From the NCBI RefSeq assembly GCF_000425065.1, contig NZ_AULB01000023.1, positions 1 through 64,000 on the forward strand: 64,000 bases of DNA, read 5' to 3'. Shown piece by piece: positions 41,108-50,165 of this stretch. The translations under genes were made by a program, and so were the position numbers. Position 1 is the first letter of the stretch. The number at the start of each line of letters is the position of its first letter. Source of the DNA: Actinomadura rifamycini DSM 43936. Lineage in GTDB: Bacteria > Actinomycetota > Actinomycetes > Streptosporangiales > Streptosporangiaceae. Below the pieces are notes generated by a model. It made no database searches. It saw nothing but the letters and a program-made list of their open reading frames with translations, and was not told the origin of the DNA.

Positions 41108-43174
41108 TCAGGGCCAGGCGGAGTGGAGGCCGGTGCGGAAGAGGGTCGCCATCGGCTCCTCGCCGAGGGCGGCGGCGATGGACTTCTCGCAGTCGCGGCG
41201 GGCCTGCGCGAGCCGGGGCGCGGTGCAGCGGGCGCGGCCGCCGTCGGGCGCCCACAGCCGGGTGCTGACGCCGAGCAGGACGGCGGCGCGCTCGTGGGCT
41301 CCGTCGAGCTGGTCGGCGATCGCGATGACCTCCAGGTTGAGGGCCATGTTGGACGCGTCGTGGAGCAGCTTGAAGCTCTCGAAGGCGTGCCCGGCGCGGG
41401 TCGCGGCGGTGCCGTGGTCGCCGCTGAACAGGGCGACGAGCGCGTCGATGTAGTGGCCGTAGCCGCGGAACCGGTGCTCGCCGCGGCGCTCCCCGTCGCG
41501 CCGCAGGTCCTCGGCGACCGCGGACGCGGACGGGTAGTCGTCCAGGAGGACGTGCGCGAACGCGAGGGCGGCGCGCGCCGTCATCCAGGTCGCCTCCTGG
41601 AGGGGGTCGTCCCACGGTTCGGCGGCGAGGCGGCGCAGCCGCTCCACGCCCTCGGCCGGACGGCCGCTCATCGCCCGGTCGGCGGCCTCGATGCAGTCGG
41701 CGGCGCGGACGGCGGTGGGGTCGGGCGCGGCGGCGCGGCACTCGGCGACGCACCGGTCGACGCCGGCCGTGTCGCCCTGGAAGTTCATGACCGAGCCGAG
41801 GGCCCACGCGGCGCGGACCCGCAGCGGGCCGGGCGCGGTGTCGGCGTGCGCGAGGGCCCGGGCGAGGATGTCGCGGCCCGCGTGCTCGAAGGCGCACGAC
41901 ACCCAGACGAACCAGAGGGCGCCGGCGAACTCGAGCGCGAGCGGCCCCGGGTCGGCCAGGCACGTCTCGAGCGCCTTGCGGACCTCCGCGAACTCGCCCG
42001 AGAGCCGCCGGTGCCAGTCGACCTGCCCGGCGCGCGTCCACTCCGGGTACGCCTCGCGGGCCATGGCGAGGTAGCGGTCGCGGTGCCGCCGCTGCGTGTC
42101 CCGCTCCTCGCCGAGCGCGCCCAGCCACGACGCGCCGTACTCGCGCAGCGCCGCGGGCAGCCGGTGGCGCCCGTCCGCCCGCCGGATCATGACGGACTTC
42201 TCGACGAGCCCGTCGAGGGCGTCCGCGACGTCGGTGAGGGGGCCGCCCGCGCAGACGTCCTCGGCGGCCTCCGGCGTGAACGCCCCGGCGAACACGGCCG
42301 CGCGCGCCCACAGCAGCCGTTCGGCGGGCGTGCACAGCTCGTGGCTCCAGCCGATGGCCGTCCACAGGCCGCCGTGCGGGGCGAGGACGGGGGACCGGCC
42401 GGGCGCGGCGTCGTCCGGCGGGAGGCCGGGGTCCGCGGCGAGGTCCGCGGCGGACCGCCGGGCGAGCTGGGCCGCCGCGCGTTCGAGGGCGAGCGGCAGC
42501 CCGCCGAGGCGGCGGCACAGGGCGGTGACGGCGGCCGCGTTTCCGGGGGTGACGGCGAAGCCCGGGTCGTGCTCGCGGGCCCGTTCGGCGAGCAGCGCGG
42601 CGGACGGGCAGCGGGCCACGTCGGCGGCGTCCGCGCCGTCCGGCGGCACGGGGAGCGCCGCCAGGTCGACGACCTCCTCGCCGGGGAGGTGCAGCCGCCG
42701 CCGGCTGGTGGCGAGGACGCGGGTGCCGGGGGACGCGGCGATGATCACGGCGGCGAGCGCGGCGCAGCCCTCGACGAGGTGCTCGCAGGTGTCCAGGACG
42801 ACGAGGCAGCGGCGCCCGGCGAGGTGCTCGCTGATCAGGCGGGTCTCGGGGCGGGCGGACCGGTCGCGGGCGGTCCGGTCGCGGGCGGTCCGGTCGCGGC
42901 CGCGCAGTGCGAGCGCGACGGCCCGCGGGACGTGCGCGGGGTCGACGACCTGGGCCAGCGGGACGACCCAGACGCCGTCGGGGAACCGGTCGGCGGCGTC
43001 GGCGGCGGCCCGCAGGGCGGCGTGGGACTTGCCGACGCCGGCGGTGCCGGTCACGGTGACGAGCCGGTGGAGGCGGAGCGACCGGTCGATCTCGGCGAGG
43101 TCGACGGCGCGGCCGACGAGGCTCGGGAGGTCCGGGGGAAGGTTCCCGGGGCGGCGGTCGGGCGCGATGTCCAT
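41108..43174 (-). CDS. NB-ARC-type ATPase regulator-like protein lacking a DNA-binding domain
   Basis: 688 aa. N-terminal ATPase: LPSLVGRAVDLAEIDRSL, Walker A GTAGVGKSHAAL (about 43-54), Walker B CLVVLDTCEHLVEGCAALAA and the sensor RVLATSRRRLHLPGEEV. Then GGLPLALERAAAQL and a long helical, TPR-like half up to the end. This layout matches the actinobacterial ATPase regulators of the AfsR/LuxR type, but no SARP domain precedes it and no LuxR HTH follows; the protein ends LFRTGLHSAWP. It contains a threefold Arg-Asp-Arg-Thr-Ala repeat coded by the 15-bp array at 42851. It may act as a signalling adaptor. Confidence 0.85.
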   Translation of the reverse strand: MDIAPDRRPGNLPPDLPSLVGRAVDLAEIDRSLRLHRLVTVTGTAGVGKSHAALRAAADAADRFPDGVWVVPLAQVVDPAHVPRAVALALRGRDRTARDRTARDRSARPETRLISEHLAGRRCLVVLDTCEHLVEGCAALAAVIIAASPGTRVLATSRRRLHLPGEEVVDLAALPVPPDGADAADVARCPSAALLAERAREHDPGFAVTPGNAAAVTALCRRLGGLPLALERAAAQLARRSAADLAADPGLPPDDAAPGRSPVLAPHGGLWTAIGWSHELCTPAERLLWARAAVFAGAFTPEAAEDVCAGGPLTDVADALDGLVEKSVMIRRADGRHRLPAALREYGASWLGALGEERDTQRRHRDRYLAMAREAYPEWTRAGQVDWHRRLSGEFAEVRKALETCLADPGPLALEFAGALWFVWVSCAFEHAGRDILARALAHADTAPGPLRVRAAWALGSVMNFQGDTAGVDRCVAECRAAAPDPTAVRAADCIEAADRAMSGRPAEGVERLRRLAAEPWDDPLQEATWMTARAALAFAHVLLDDYPSASAVAEDLRRDGERRGEHRFRGYGHYIDALVALFSGDHGTAATRAGHAFESFKLLHDASNMALNLEVIAIADQLDGAHERAAVLLGVSTRLWAPDGGRARCTAPRLAQARRDCEKSIAAALGEEPMATLFRTGLHSAWP
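42851..42895. repeat. 15-bp coding tandem repeat, three copies
   Basis: GCGGGCGG(A/T)CCGGTC is repeated three times at exact 15-bp intervals inside the NB-ARC gene, coding three near-identical pentapeptides just after the ATPase alpha/beta core begins. It is in frame, so length changes keep the protein open. Confidence 0.75.
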
Positions 43175-43352
43175 GATCCCCCTGTGGCTGCGGAACGTGC
43201 CGGAAAGGACACAGATCGTATGGAGTGCGGCCGAGAGTGACGGGCCGATTCCGTAAAGTCATCGAACCGTAACCGTCCGGCGGGTGTGCGCGGGACCGGA
43301 ACGTCGATTCCGGCATAGGGCCTTACCTGGGATGAACCGGGAGAGGGGAATA

Positions 43353-43370
43353 AGTTAGCCTGCCCTAACT
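43353..43370. promoter_or_regulatory. iron box (DtxR/IdeR/DmdR-type) upstream of siderophore importer
   Basis: AGTTAG-CCTGCC-CTAACT is a perfect 6-bp inverted repeat, close to the IdeR/DmdR core TTAGGNNAGNCTNNCCTAA. It lies 55 bp before the ABC ATPase start. Repression with Fe2+ is expected. Confidence 0.75.
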
Positions 43371-43425
43371 CGCACGCGCGCGACGTGCGCGTGGACCGTT
43401 CCGTTCGAGCGTCGGGAGTGCGCAC

Positions 43426-44262
43426 GTGGCCCCTCAAGCGACCGGCGACGTCCTGCTCGGCGTCCGCGGCCTCACGGTGGGCCACCAGGGCCGCGCCGTG
43501 CTCTCCGGCGTCGACCTGACGCTCCGGGCCGGCGCCGTCACCGTGCTCGTCGGCCCCAACGGCTGCGGCAAGTCGACGCTGCTGCGCACCGTCGCCGGAC
43601 TCCAGGACGCCATCGCGGGGACGGTCGAGGTCGGCGCGGGCGCGGAGCGCGCCCCGCTGCGGTCGCTGTCGCGCCGCGACCTGTCGCGGCGGCTCGCGTT
43701 CCTCCCGCAGACGCCGCTGGTGCCCGCGGGCGTGACCGTCCGCGAGCTGGTCCGGCACGGCCGGTACGCGCACCGCGGCGCGTTCGCCCGGCACACCGCC
43801 GACGACGTCGCCGCGATCGAGTGGGCGCTCGGCGTCGGCGACGCGGCGCCGCTCGCGGACCGCCGCCTGGACGAGCTGTCGGGCGGCGAGCGGCAGCGCG
43901 CGTGGCTCGCGACCGTCCTCGCGCAGCGCGCCGGGATCCTGCTGCTCGACGAGCCCACGACGTACCTCGACCTCAAGCACCAGTTCGAGGTGCTGGACGT
44001 GGTGCGGCGGCTCGCCCGCGAGCACGGCATCGCGTGCGGCGTCGTCCTGCACGACCTGATGCAGGCCGCCGCGTACGCCGACGAGGTCGTGGTCGTCGCG
44101 GACGGCGGCGTCGCCGCGGCGGGGCCGCCCGCCGGCGTCCTGACGCCCGAGACGATCGCGCACGCGTTCGGCATCGAGGTCGACGTCGTCCGCGACCCGG
44201 CGAGCGGGCACCTCGCCTGCTTCCCCAAGCGGACCGAGCCGACCGAGCGGGCCGCCCCCTGA
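43426..44262 (+). CDS. iron-siderophore ABC transporter ATP-binding protein
   Basis: 278 aa, GTG start. FecE/FhuC-type ATPase: Walker A VGPNGCGKSTLLR, Q-loop LAFLPQTP, the FepC-family phrase VRELVRHGRYAHRG, signature LSGGERQRAWLA, Walker B ILLLDEPTTYLDLKHQ and switch His in VVLHDLMQAAAYAD. Powers uptake of ferric siderophore by the permease and binding protein encoded downstream. First gene of an iron-box-controlled operon (ATPase, binding lipoprotein, double permease). Confidence 0.95.
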   Translation: MAPQATGDVLLGVRGLTVGHQGRAVLSGVDLTLRAGAVTVLVGPNGCGKSTLLRTVAGLQDAIAGTVEVGAGAERAPLRSLSRRDLSRRLAFLPQTPLVPAGVTVRELVRHGRYAHRGAFARHTADDVAAIEWALGVGDAAPLADRRLDELSGGERQRAWLATVLAQRAGILLLDEPTTYLDLKHQFEVLDVVRRLAREHGIACGVVLHDLMQAAAYADEVVVVADGGVAAAGPPAGVLTPETIAHAFGIEVDVVRDPASGHLACFPKRTEPTERAAP

Positions 44263-44304
44263 GCCTTCCCCCGGTAACGACCCTTTCACCTTGAGGAACC
44301 CCTG

Positions 44305-45288
44305 ATGAAACGACTTCTGCGCGCCCTCGCGGGCGGCGCCGCCGCGACGGCGCTCGTCCTCGCCGCCGCCGGGTGCGGCGGCTCGGCCGGCGACACCGCG
44401 GGCGGCGACGCCCCCGGCGGCGCGGGCGCGATCACCGTCCAGACCGCGCGCGGCCCGGTGGCGCTGGACGCGCCCGCCACCCGCGTCGTGTCGCTGGAGT
44501 GGACGTACACCGAGAACCTCCTCGCGCTCGGCATCAACCCGATCGGCAACGCCGACCCCGCCGGATACGCCAAATGGGTCAGCGCGCCCGAGGCGAAGCT
44601 GCCCGAGGGCGTCGCCGACGTCGGCACCCGGCAGGAGCCGAGCCTGGAGAAGATCCGCGCGCTGAAGCCGGACCTGATCGTCTCCGACGAGAGCCGCATC
44701 GCCGCGAACCACGACCAGCTCGCCGACATCGCGCCCGTCCTCGCGTTCGACCCGCTCGCCGACCCGGCCCTCGGCACGATGAAGAAGAACTTCACCGAGC
44801 TGGCGAAGGCCGTCGGCAAGGAAGGCGAGGCCCCGGCCGTCCTCAAGAAGATCGACACCGCGGCGGCCGACCTCGAGTCGCGGCTGGAGAAGGCCGACAA
44901 GGCGGGCCTGGAGTACGCGGTCGCGCAGGCGTTCACCGCCAACGACGCCCCCCAGATCCGGATGCACACCGACCAGGCGCTCGTCGCGCAGGTGCTGAAC
45001 CTCGCCGGGATGAAGAACACCTGGACCGGCAAGCCCGACGACTGGGGCATGACGACCGTCGGCGTCGAGGGCATCACGAGCGTCCCCGACGACGCGACGT
45101 TCCTGTACGTCGCGGCCGACGACGACAACCCGTTCAAGGAGCAGCTCGCCGACAACCCCGTCTGGACGGGCGCCGCGTTCGTCGAGGACGACCGCGCCCT
45201 CGCCCTCGACCCGGGCACCTGGTTCTACGGCGGCGTCCTGTCGAGCGTCCACATCCTCACCATGACCGGCAAGGCGCTCGGGGTCTGA
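44305..45288 (+). CDS. iron-siderophore substrate-binding lipoprotein
   Basis: 327 aa. Signal peptide with lipobox LAAAGC (Cys24), so it is anchored to the outer face of the membrane. Class III binding fold: TRVVSLEWTYTENLLALGIN, KIRALKPDLIVSDESRIAAN, a long central helix, then DDWGMTTVGVEGIT and GALSSVHILTMT-like VLSSVHILTM. The SLEWTYTENLLALGI phrase is like FecB/FhuD-type proteins for citrate or catecholate/hydroxamate complexes. It overlaps the permease start by one base (TGATG). Confidence 0.93.
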   Translation: MKRLLRALAGGAAATALVLAAAGCGGSAGDTAGGDAPGGAGAITVQTARGPVALDAPATRVVSLEWTYTENLLALGINPIGNADPAGYAKWVSAPEAKLPEGVADVGTRQEPSLEKIRALKPDLIVSDESRIAANHDQLADIAPVLAFDPLADPALGTMKKNFTELAKAVGKEGEAPAVLKKIDTAAADLESRLEKADKAGLEYAVAQAFTANDAPQIRMHTDQALVAQVLNLAGMKNTWTGKPDDWGMTTVGVEGITSVPDDATFLYVAADDDNPFKEQLADNPVWTGAAFVEDDRALALDPGTWFYGGVLSSVHILTMTGKALGV

Positions 45289-47339
45289 TGACCGTCCCGA
45301 CCGGCGGGGCCGGGCTTCCGCCGCGGGCGCGCCCGACCGCCCTCGCGGCGGGCGGCGCGCTCGCGGCGGCGCTGTGCGCGGTGGCCGTCCTGCACCTGAC
45401 CCTCGGCGCGTCCGGCGTCGGCCTCGGCGACCTGGCCGCGTTCGCGGCCGGCGGCGCCGACGCCGACGCGGAGGCCGTCCTGCTGGGCAGCCGCCTGCCG
45501 CGCACCCTCGCCGGTCTCGCCTCCGGCGTCGCCCTCGGCGTCGCCGGGGCCCTCATCCAGGGCTCCACCCGCAACCCGCTCGGCGCCCCCGACACCCTCG
45601 GCGTCAACGCGGGCGCCTACCTCGCCGTCGCCCTCGCCGCCTACCTCGGCCTGGAGACCGGCACCCTGCTGTCCGGCGGCGCCGCGTTCCTCGGCGGCCT
45701 CGCCGCCGCCGCGACCGTCTACCTGCTCACCGCGCGCGGCGTCCTCACCCCCGGGCGGCTGCTGCTCGCGGGCGCCTGCGTCACCCTCGGCGGCATGGCC
45801 GGCGCCGAGTTCCTGCAGCTCGTCGACGAGCCCGCCACCCGCGGCGTCTTCCTGTGGGGCAACGGGACGCTGCTGCAGTCCGGGCTGGACCGCCCGCTGA
45901 CGATCGGCGCCGTCGTCCTCGCCGCCGCGCTGCTCGCCCCCGCCCTCGCCCGCCCGCTGGACGTCCTCGCGCTCGGCGACGACACCGCCGCGTCCCTCGG
46001 CGTCCGGGTGGCCCGCACCCGCGTGCTCGCCTGGCTGCTCGCCGTCCTGCTCGCGGCCGCCGCCGTCACCCTCACCGGCCCGATCGGCTACGTCGGCCTG
46101 ATGGCCCCGGTCGCCGTCCGCCGCCTCGGCGTCCGCCGCCACCTCGCGCTGCTCCCGCTCGCCGGGCTCGGCGGCGCGCTGCTCGTCCTCGCCGGGGACG
46201 CCGCCGCCCGCGTCGCCCTCCCGCCGTCCGCCGGGTTCGGCGAACTGCCCGTCGGGGTCGTGACCGCGCTGATCGGCGGGCCCGTGTTCGTCCTGCTCGC
46301 CCGCCGCACCCAGACCGGGGACGCCGACGCGGGCGCGGCCGTCGCGGTCACCGCGCCGCCGGGCGGCCCCCGCTACGCGGCCGTCCTCGCGGGCGGGCTG
46401 CTCGCCCTCGCCGCCGCGGCGCTGGTCGGCCTGCGGATCGGCGACGTGGACGTCTCGTGGGGCCAGGTCGCCGCGTCCCTCACCGGCTCCGGCACCGACG
46501 AGACCGACGCCGTCGTGTTCTACCGGCTGCCCCGCATCCTGGTCGCCGCGCTGGCCGGGGCCGTCCTCGCGGTCGCGGGCGCGGCCGTCCAGTCGGTGGT
46601 GCGCAACCCGCTCGCCGAACCCGGGTTCCTCGGCGTCACCGCGGGCTCGTCCGCGGGCGCCGTCGCGCTGATCACCGTGCTGCCGGGCGCGCCCGCCGCG
46701 CTGATCCCGGTGTTCGCGGCGGCCGGCGGCGTCCTCGCGCTCGCCGTCGTCGTCGCGCTCGCCCGCGACCGGCACGGCCTCGACCCGACCCGCGTCGTCC
46801 TCGTCGGCCTCGGCGCCGCCGTCACGCTGAGCGCGGTGACGAACCTGATGGTCGTCGCCGAGCAGATGAACGTGTCGGCGGCGCTCACGTGGATGGCGGG
46901 CAGCACCTACGCCCGGGACGCGTCGACGCTCGGCTGGCTCGCCGTGCCCGCGCTCGCGGCCGTCCTGTTCGCGCTGTCGGCCCGTCCGGTGGACATGCTC
47001 GCGCTCGGCGACGACCTACCGCGCGCGCTCGGGCTGAACCTCGGCCGGGCCCGGCTGCTGGCGCTGCTCGCGGGCGCGGTGCTGGCGTCGGGCGCCGCGG
47101 CCGCCGTCGGGAACGTCGGGTTCGTCGCGCTCGTCGCGCCGCACCTGGCCCGCCGCCTCGCGGGCGGCGCCACCGCCCGCCTCGTCCCGGTCGCCGCGGT
47201 CCTCGGCGCCGTCCTCGTCGTCGCCGCCGACGCGCTCGGCCGCACCCTGCTCGCCCCGGTCGAGATCCCGGTCGGCATCATGACCGCCGTCCTCGGCACC
47301 CCGTACCTGATCTGGCTGATGCGCCGCACCGCCCCCTGA
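45288..47339 (+). CDS. fused double FecCD permease for ferric siderophore
   Basis: 683 aa, about 20 TM helices, made of two FecCD permeases in tandem as in FhuB. Each half shows the family phrases: RLPRTLAGLASGVALGVAGA with NPLGAPDTLGVNAGA and LTGPIGYVGLMAPVAVR in the first; RLPRILVAALAGAVLAVAGA with NPLAEPGFLGVTAGS and GNVGFVALVAPHLARRL in the second. The linker lies near residue 340. One polypeptide therefore replaces the usual heterodimer. It ends the operon, and two hairpins follow. Confidence 0.95.
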   Translation: MTVPTGGAGLPPRARPTALAAGGALAAALCAVAVLHLTLGASGVGLGDLAAFAAGGADADAEAVLLGSRLPRTLAGLASGVALGVAGALIQGSTRNPLGAPDTLGVNAGAYLAVALAAYLGLETGTLLSGGAAFLGGLAAAATVYLLTARGVLTPGRLLLAGACVTLGGMAGAEFLQLVDEPATRGVFLWGNGTLLQSGLDRPLTIGAVVLAAALLAPALARPLDVLALGDDTAASLGVRVARTRVLAWLLAVLLAAAAVTLTGPIGYVGLMAPVAVRRLGVRRHLALLPLAGLGGALLVLAGDAAARVALPPSAGFGELPVGVVTALIGGPVFVLLARRTQTGDADAGAAVAVTAPPGGPRYAAVLAGGLLALAAAALVGLRIGDVDVSWGQVAASLTGSGTDETDAVVFYRLPRILVAALAGAVLAVAGAAVQSVVRNPLAEPGFLGVTAGSSAGAVALITVLPGAPAALIPVFAAAGGVLALAVVVALARDRHGLDPTRVVLVGLGAAVTLSAVTNLMVVAEQMNVSAALTWMAGSTYARDASTLGWLAVPALAAVLFALSARPVDMLALGDDLPRALGLNLGRARLLALLAGAVLASGAAAAVGNVGFVALVAPHLARRLAGGATARLVPVAAVLGAVLVVAADALGRTLLAPVEIPVGIMTAVLGTPYLIWLMRRTAP

Positions 47340-47405
47340 CCGGCGGCCGGAACGGAGCGCAGCGGAGTGGAGGCCGCCGGGCAGGGGGCCGCTCTTGCCG
47401 GGGGG

Positions 47406-47426
47406 TGTGGGGGGTCGCCCCCCACA
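47406..47426 (+). terminator. terminator hairpin after the siderophore operon
   Basis: Perfect 9-bp stem TGTGGGGGG / CCCCCCACA with TCG loop. A looser GGCGGCC...GGCCGCC stem lies just before it at about 47342-47377. Two copies of a GCTCTTGCCGGGG motif flank it. Confidence 0.75.
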
Positions 47427-47527
47427 ATGACGCGCCTGACCGGCGGCGCTCTTGCCGGGGATTTTGCTCCTTCGCGGATGTCATCACCGGCCGCGGGGGC
47501 ATGTCCCGACCGACGCGAGGAGGGACG

Positions 47528-48796
47528 ATGGCCGACACCGTGGTCGTGGTGGGGGCGGGGATCGCCGGGCTGGCCTGCGCCGTCCGGCTCCGCGAGAACG
47601 GGGTGCCGGTGCGGGTGCTGGAGGCGTCGGACGGCGTCGGCGGACGCATGCGCACCGACGTCGTCGAGGGGTTCCGGCTCGACCGGGGCTTCCAGGTGTT
47701 CAACACCGCGTACCCCGAGGTGCGGCGCCTGCTCGACCTGCGGTCGCTGCACCTGCGGCCGTTCGCGTCCGGGGTGGTCGTCTACGACGCGGGACGGCGG
47801 GAGCGGGTCATGCTCCCGTGGCGGCACCCCTCGTACACGCTCGGCACCCTCTTCGCGGGCATCGGGTCGCCGCGCGACAAGGCCGCGCTGGTGGCGATGA
47901 CGGCCCGCGACATGGCCGCACCGCCGTCCCGGATCCGCACCGGCGCCGAGCGCACGACGCTGGACGAGCTGCGCCGCCGGGGCATCTCGGACACGATGAT
48001 CGACCGGCTGCTGCGCCCGTTCCTGGCCGCCGTCCTCCTCGAACGCGACCTGGAGACCTCCAGCCGCTACTTCCACATGCTCTGGCGGTCGTTCGCGAGC
48101 GGCACCATCGGCGTGCCCGCGCTCGGCATGGGGCGGGTCCCGGCGCTGCTCGCCGACCGGCTGCCCGAGGGGACGGTCGAACTGGAGAGGCCCGTCCGGG
48201 AGATCACCGACGACGGCGTCCGGACGGCGTCCGGCGAGACGATCGCGGCGCGCGCGGTCGTGGTCGCGGCGGACCCGACGGCGGCCGCGGCGCTCGTCCC
48301 CGGCGTCGAGGCGCCCGCGATGCGGCCCGTCACGACCTTCTACCACACGGCCACGTCGTCGCCGATGCGCGAACCGGTGCAGATCATCGACGCGCAGGGG
48401 GTCGTCGCGGACACGATCGTCCTCACCGACGCCGCCCCCGAGTACTCGCCGGACGGGCGCGCGCTCATCTCCACGTCCGTCCTCGGGGTGCACGGCGACG
48501 CGGACGAGCCGCGGGTGCGGGACCGCCTCGCGGAGATCTACGGGCACACCAACGGGTGGCGGCACCTCGCGACGTACGCGGTGCCGGAGGCGCTGCCCGC
48601 GATGCCGCCGCCCCTGCGGTTCCGGCAGCCGGTGCGGCTCGGCCCCGGGCGGTACGTGTGCGGCGACCACCGCGACACCGGCTCCATCCAGGGCGCCCTG
48701 GTCTCCGGGCGGCGCGCCGCGCAGGCCGTCCTGGACGACCTGCGCGCCCTCGACGCCCGCCGCCGGATCGCCGCGGTGCCGGAGTCACAGCCGTGA
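47528..48796 (+). CDS. FAD-dependent amine-oxidase/phytoene-desaturase-like oxidoreductase
   Basis: 422 aa, ATG after AGGAGGGACG. N-terminal dinucleotide fold VVVVGAGIAGLACAVRL with the GG doublet LEASDGVGGRMRTD, then FRLDRGFQVFNTAYPEV. The C-terminal FAD motif is RYVCGDHRDTGSIQGALVSGRRAAQ. A flavin oxidoreductase of the NAD(P)/FAD family related to phytoene desaturases and monoamine oxidases; substrate unknown, and no carotenoid genes are nearby. The last 12 bases overlap the end of the convergent thioesterase gene. Confidence 0.9.
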   Translation: MADTVVVVGAGIAGLACAVRLRENGVPVRVLEASDGVGGRMRTDVVEGFRLDRGFQVFNTAYPEVRRLLDLRSLHLRPFASGVVVYDAGRRERVMLPWRHPSYTLGTLFAGIGSPRDKAALVAMTARDMAAPPSRIRTGAERTTLDELRRRGISDTMIDRLLRPFLAAVLLERDLETSSRYFHMLWRSFASGTIGVPALGMGRVPALLADRLPEGTVELERPVREITDDGVRTASGETIAARAVVVAADPTAAAALVPGVEAPAMRPVTTFYHTATSSPMREPVQIIDAQGVVADTIVLTDAAPEYSPDGRALISTSVLGVHGDADEPRVRDRLAEIYGHTNGWRHLATYAVPEALPAMPPPLRFRQPVRLGPGRYVCGDHRDTGSIQGALVSGRRAAQAVLDDLRALDARRRIAAVPESQP

Positions 48797-49648
48797 CGCG
48801 GCGGGCATCGCCTGCCCGCGCGGCTCGAACGCCCGGATCATCCCGTCCTGGGTGAAGGACGCGAGGAGCCGCCCGTCCCCGGTGACGATCTGGCCGCGCA
48901 CGTGGCTCATGCCCGCGCCCGCGTACACGCTCTCGTGGTGGTACCGGACCCAGCCGTCCCACCGGACGGGCTCGTGGAAGTGCACGGCGATGCCCATGAC
49001 CGCCGTCGACACCGTGTCGTGCGCCTGCGCCGTCCCGATGCCGGGGTGCGCCCGCATGGTCGCCGAGATGGCGAGGTGGCCGGTGAAGTGCGCGAGCAGC
49101 GCGCGCCGCAGATCGTCCCGCTCGGGGACGGCCTCGTAGCGCACCCACGCGTCGATGACCGGGGGGCCGACCTCGCCGGGGTCGCCGTAGTCCCGGACGT
49201 CCTCGATGCGGATCTCGCGGCCCCGCATCGGCATGTCGACGGGGTGCGCCGCGCCGGGGCCCGCGGGCGCCGGGCCCGTCCACGCGTCGTGCCGGACGAC
49301 GTCGGGTCCCGGGCGGTCGAGGAGGACGGTGCAGGTCGCGCACGTCCGGCCGCCCTGCCCGACCGCGATCGTCGCGCTCGCGAACGAGCGGCCCTCCCGG
49401 ACGGGCGCGACCGCGAACTCCAGCGGCTGCGCGGGGTCGGCGACCGCGACGAACAGCGCGTGCGCCGAACGCACGGTCCGTCCGGGGAACGTCTTCGACG
49501 CGGCGACGACGCACTGGGCGAGGAGCTGGCTGCCGTCGGCGACCCGGCGGCCGCCGCCGTCGCTGCCCCCGGTGAACGCGGACCGCCCGGCGCCGGCCGG
49601 GGCCACGTCGAACACGTCGAGCATCCGGGCGAGGGACGAACCGGTCAC
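48785..49648 (-). CDS. acyl-CoA thioesterase II (TesB-like)
   Basis: 287 aa from GTG 49648, overlapping the end of the frameshifted DUF427 gene by 4 bp (GTGA). Double hot-dog fold: GGRRVADGSQLLAQCVVAAS, RTVRSAHALFVAVADPAQPLEFAVAPVREGRSFASATIAVGQ in the first half; DGWVRYHHESVYAGAGMSHV and DGRLLASFTQDGMIR in the second. The QDG/QEG ending and R-x-x-x-H-x-x-F are typical. Hydrolyses medium/long acyl-CoA. Coupling to DUF427 suggests a shared unit. Confidence 0.9.
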   Translation of the reverse strand: MTGSSLARMLDVFDVAPAGAGRSAFTGGSDGGGRRVADGSQLLAQCVVAASKTFPGRTVRSAHALFVAVADPAQPLEFAVAPVREGRSFASATIAVGQGGRTCATCTVLLDRPGPDVVRHDAWTGPAPAGPGAAHPVDMPMRGREIRIEDVRDYGDPGEVGPPVIDAWVRYEAVPERDDLRRALLAHFTGHLAISATMRAHPGIGTAQAHDTVSTAVMGIAVHFHEPVRWDGWVRYHHESVYAGAGMSHVRGQIVTGDGRLLASFTQDGMIRAFEPRGQAMPAASRL

Positions 49649-50021
49649 GGCCGCACCCCCGTGAAGACGCCCGCGCCGAGCGTCACGCCGACGGCGTCGA
49701 GGTCGAACGCGACGTGCCCGGCGAGCCGCGCGACCTGCGGGAACGGCTCCGGGTAGGCCCACGCGATCCCGGGGCCGCCGCCGCCGGACGCCCGCCAGTG
49801 CACGGCCTGCCCTTGAACGGGCAGACGGTGCGGCGGCCGGTCGGCTCCAGCCGCGCGAAGTCGACGGCCTCCTCGGGGAAGTAGACCGCGAGCCCGTGGT
49901 CCTGCTCGTCCACGAACAGGCACGCGCGGCTGCGGGCGAGGAGCGTCCCGCCCAGCCGCGCCGTCACGAGGTTCGTGCGGGCGAGCAGTTCGACGCGGTA
50001 GTCCGGGCGTTCGTGGTACAT
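49645..50021 (-). pseudogene. DUF427 family gene with a frameshift
   Basis: Two frames together give one DUF427 protein. From ATG 50021 (or TTG 50039, which has GAGGGAGG upstream) the first frame reads YRVELLARTNLVTARLGGTL ... YFPEEAVDF, TGRRTVCPFKG. At about 49805 it must jump to the other frame to read QAVHWRASGGGG, then IAWAYPEPFPQVARLAGHVAF. Missing one base after AAGGG would explain it. The rest of both halves looks intact, and the stop overlaps the TesB start by 4 bp, so the lesion is recent or a sequencing error. Confidence 0.8.
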
Positions 50022-50165
50022 CGACCGTGCGGCTGCCAAGGCTGCGACCTCCCTCGGGCGGACGCCTCCATCCTCGCAGCGGGCACCCCCGAATGGAAGG
50101 GGCATTCTCTAATTCGAGATTACCGTTGCCGAGGTTGCGCGCCGCGGACCGGGTAGGCCGGTGAC

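Noticed and set aside
42851-42895. Possible CRISPR-like array
   Set aside because: Only three 15-bp units without spacers, in frame inside a gene; it is a coding tandem repeat.
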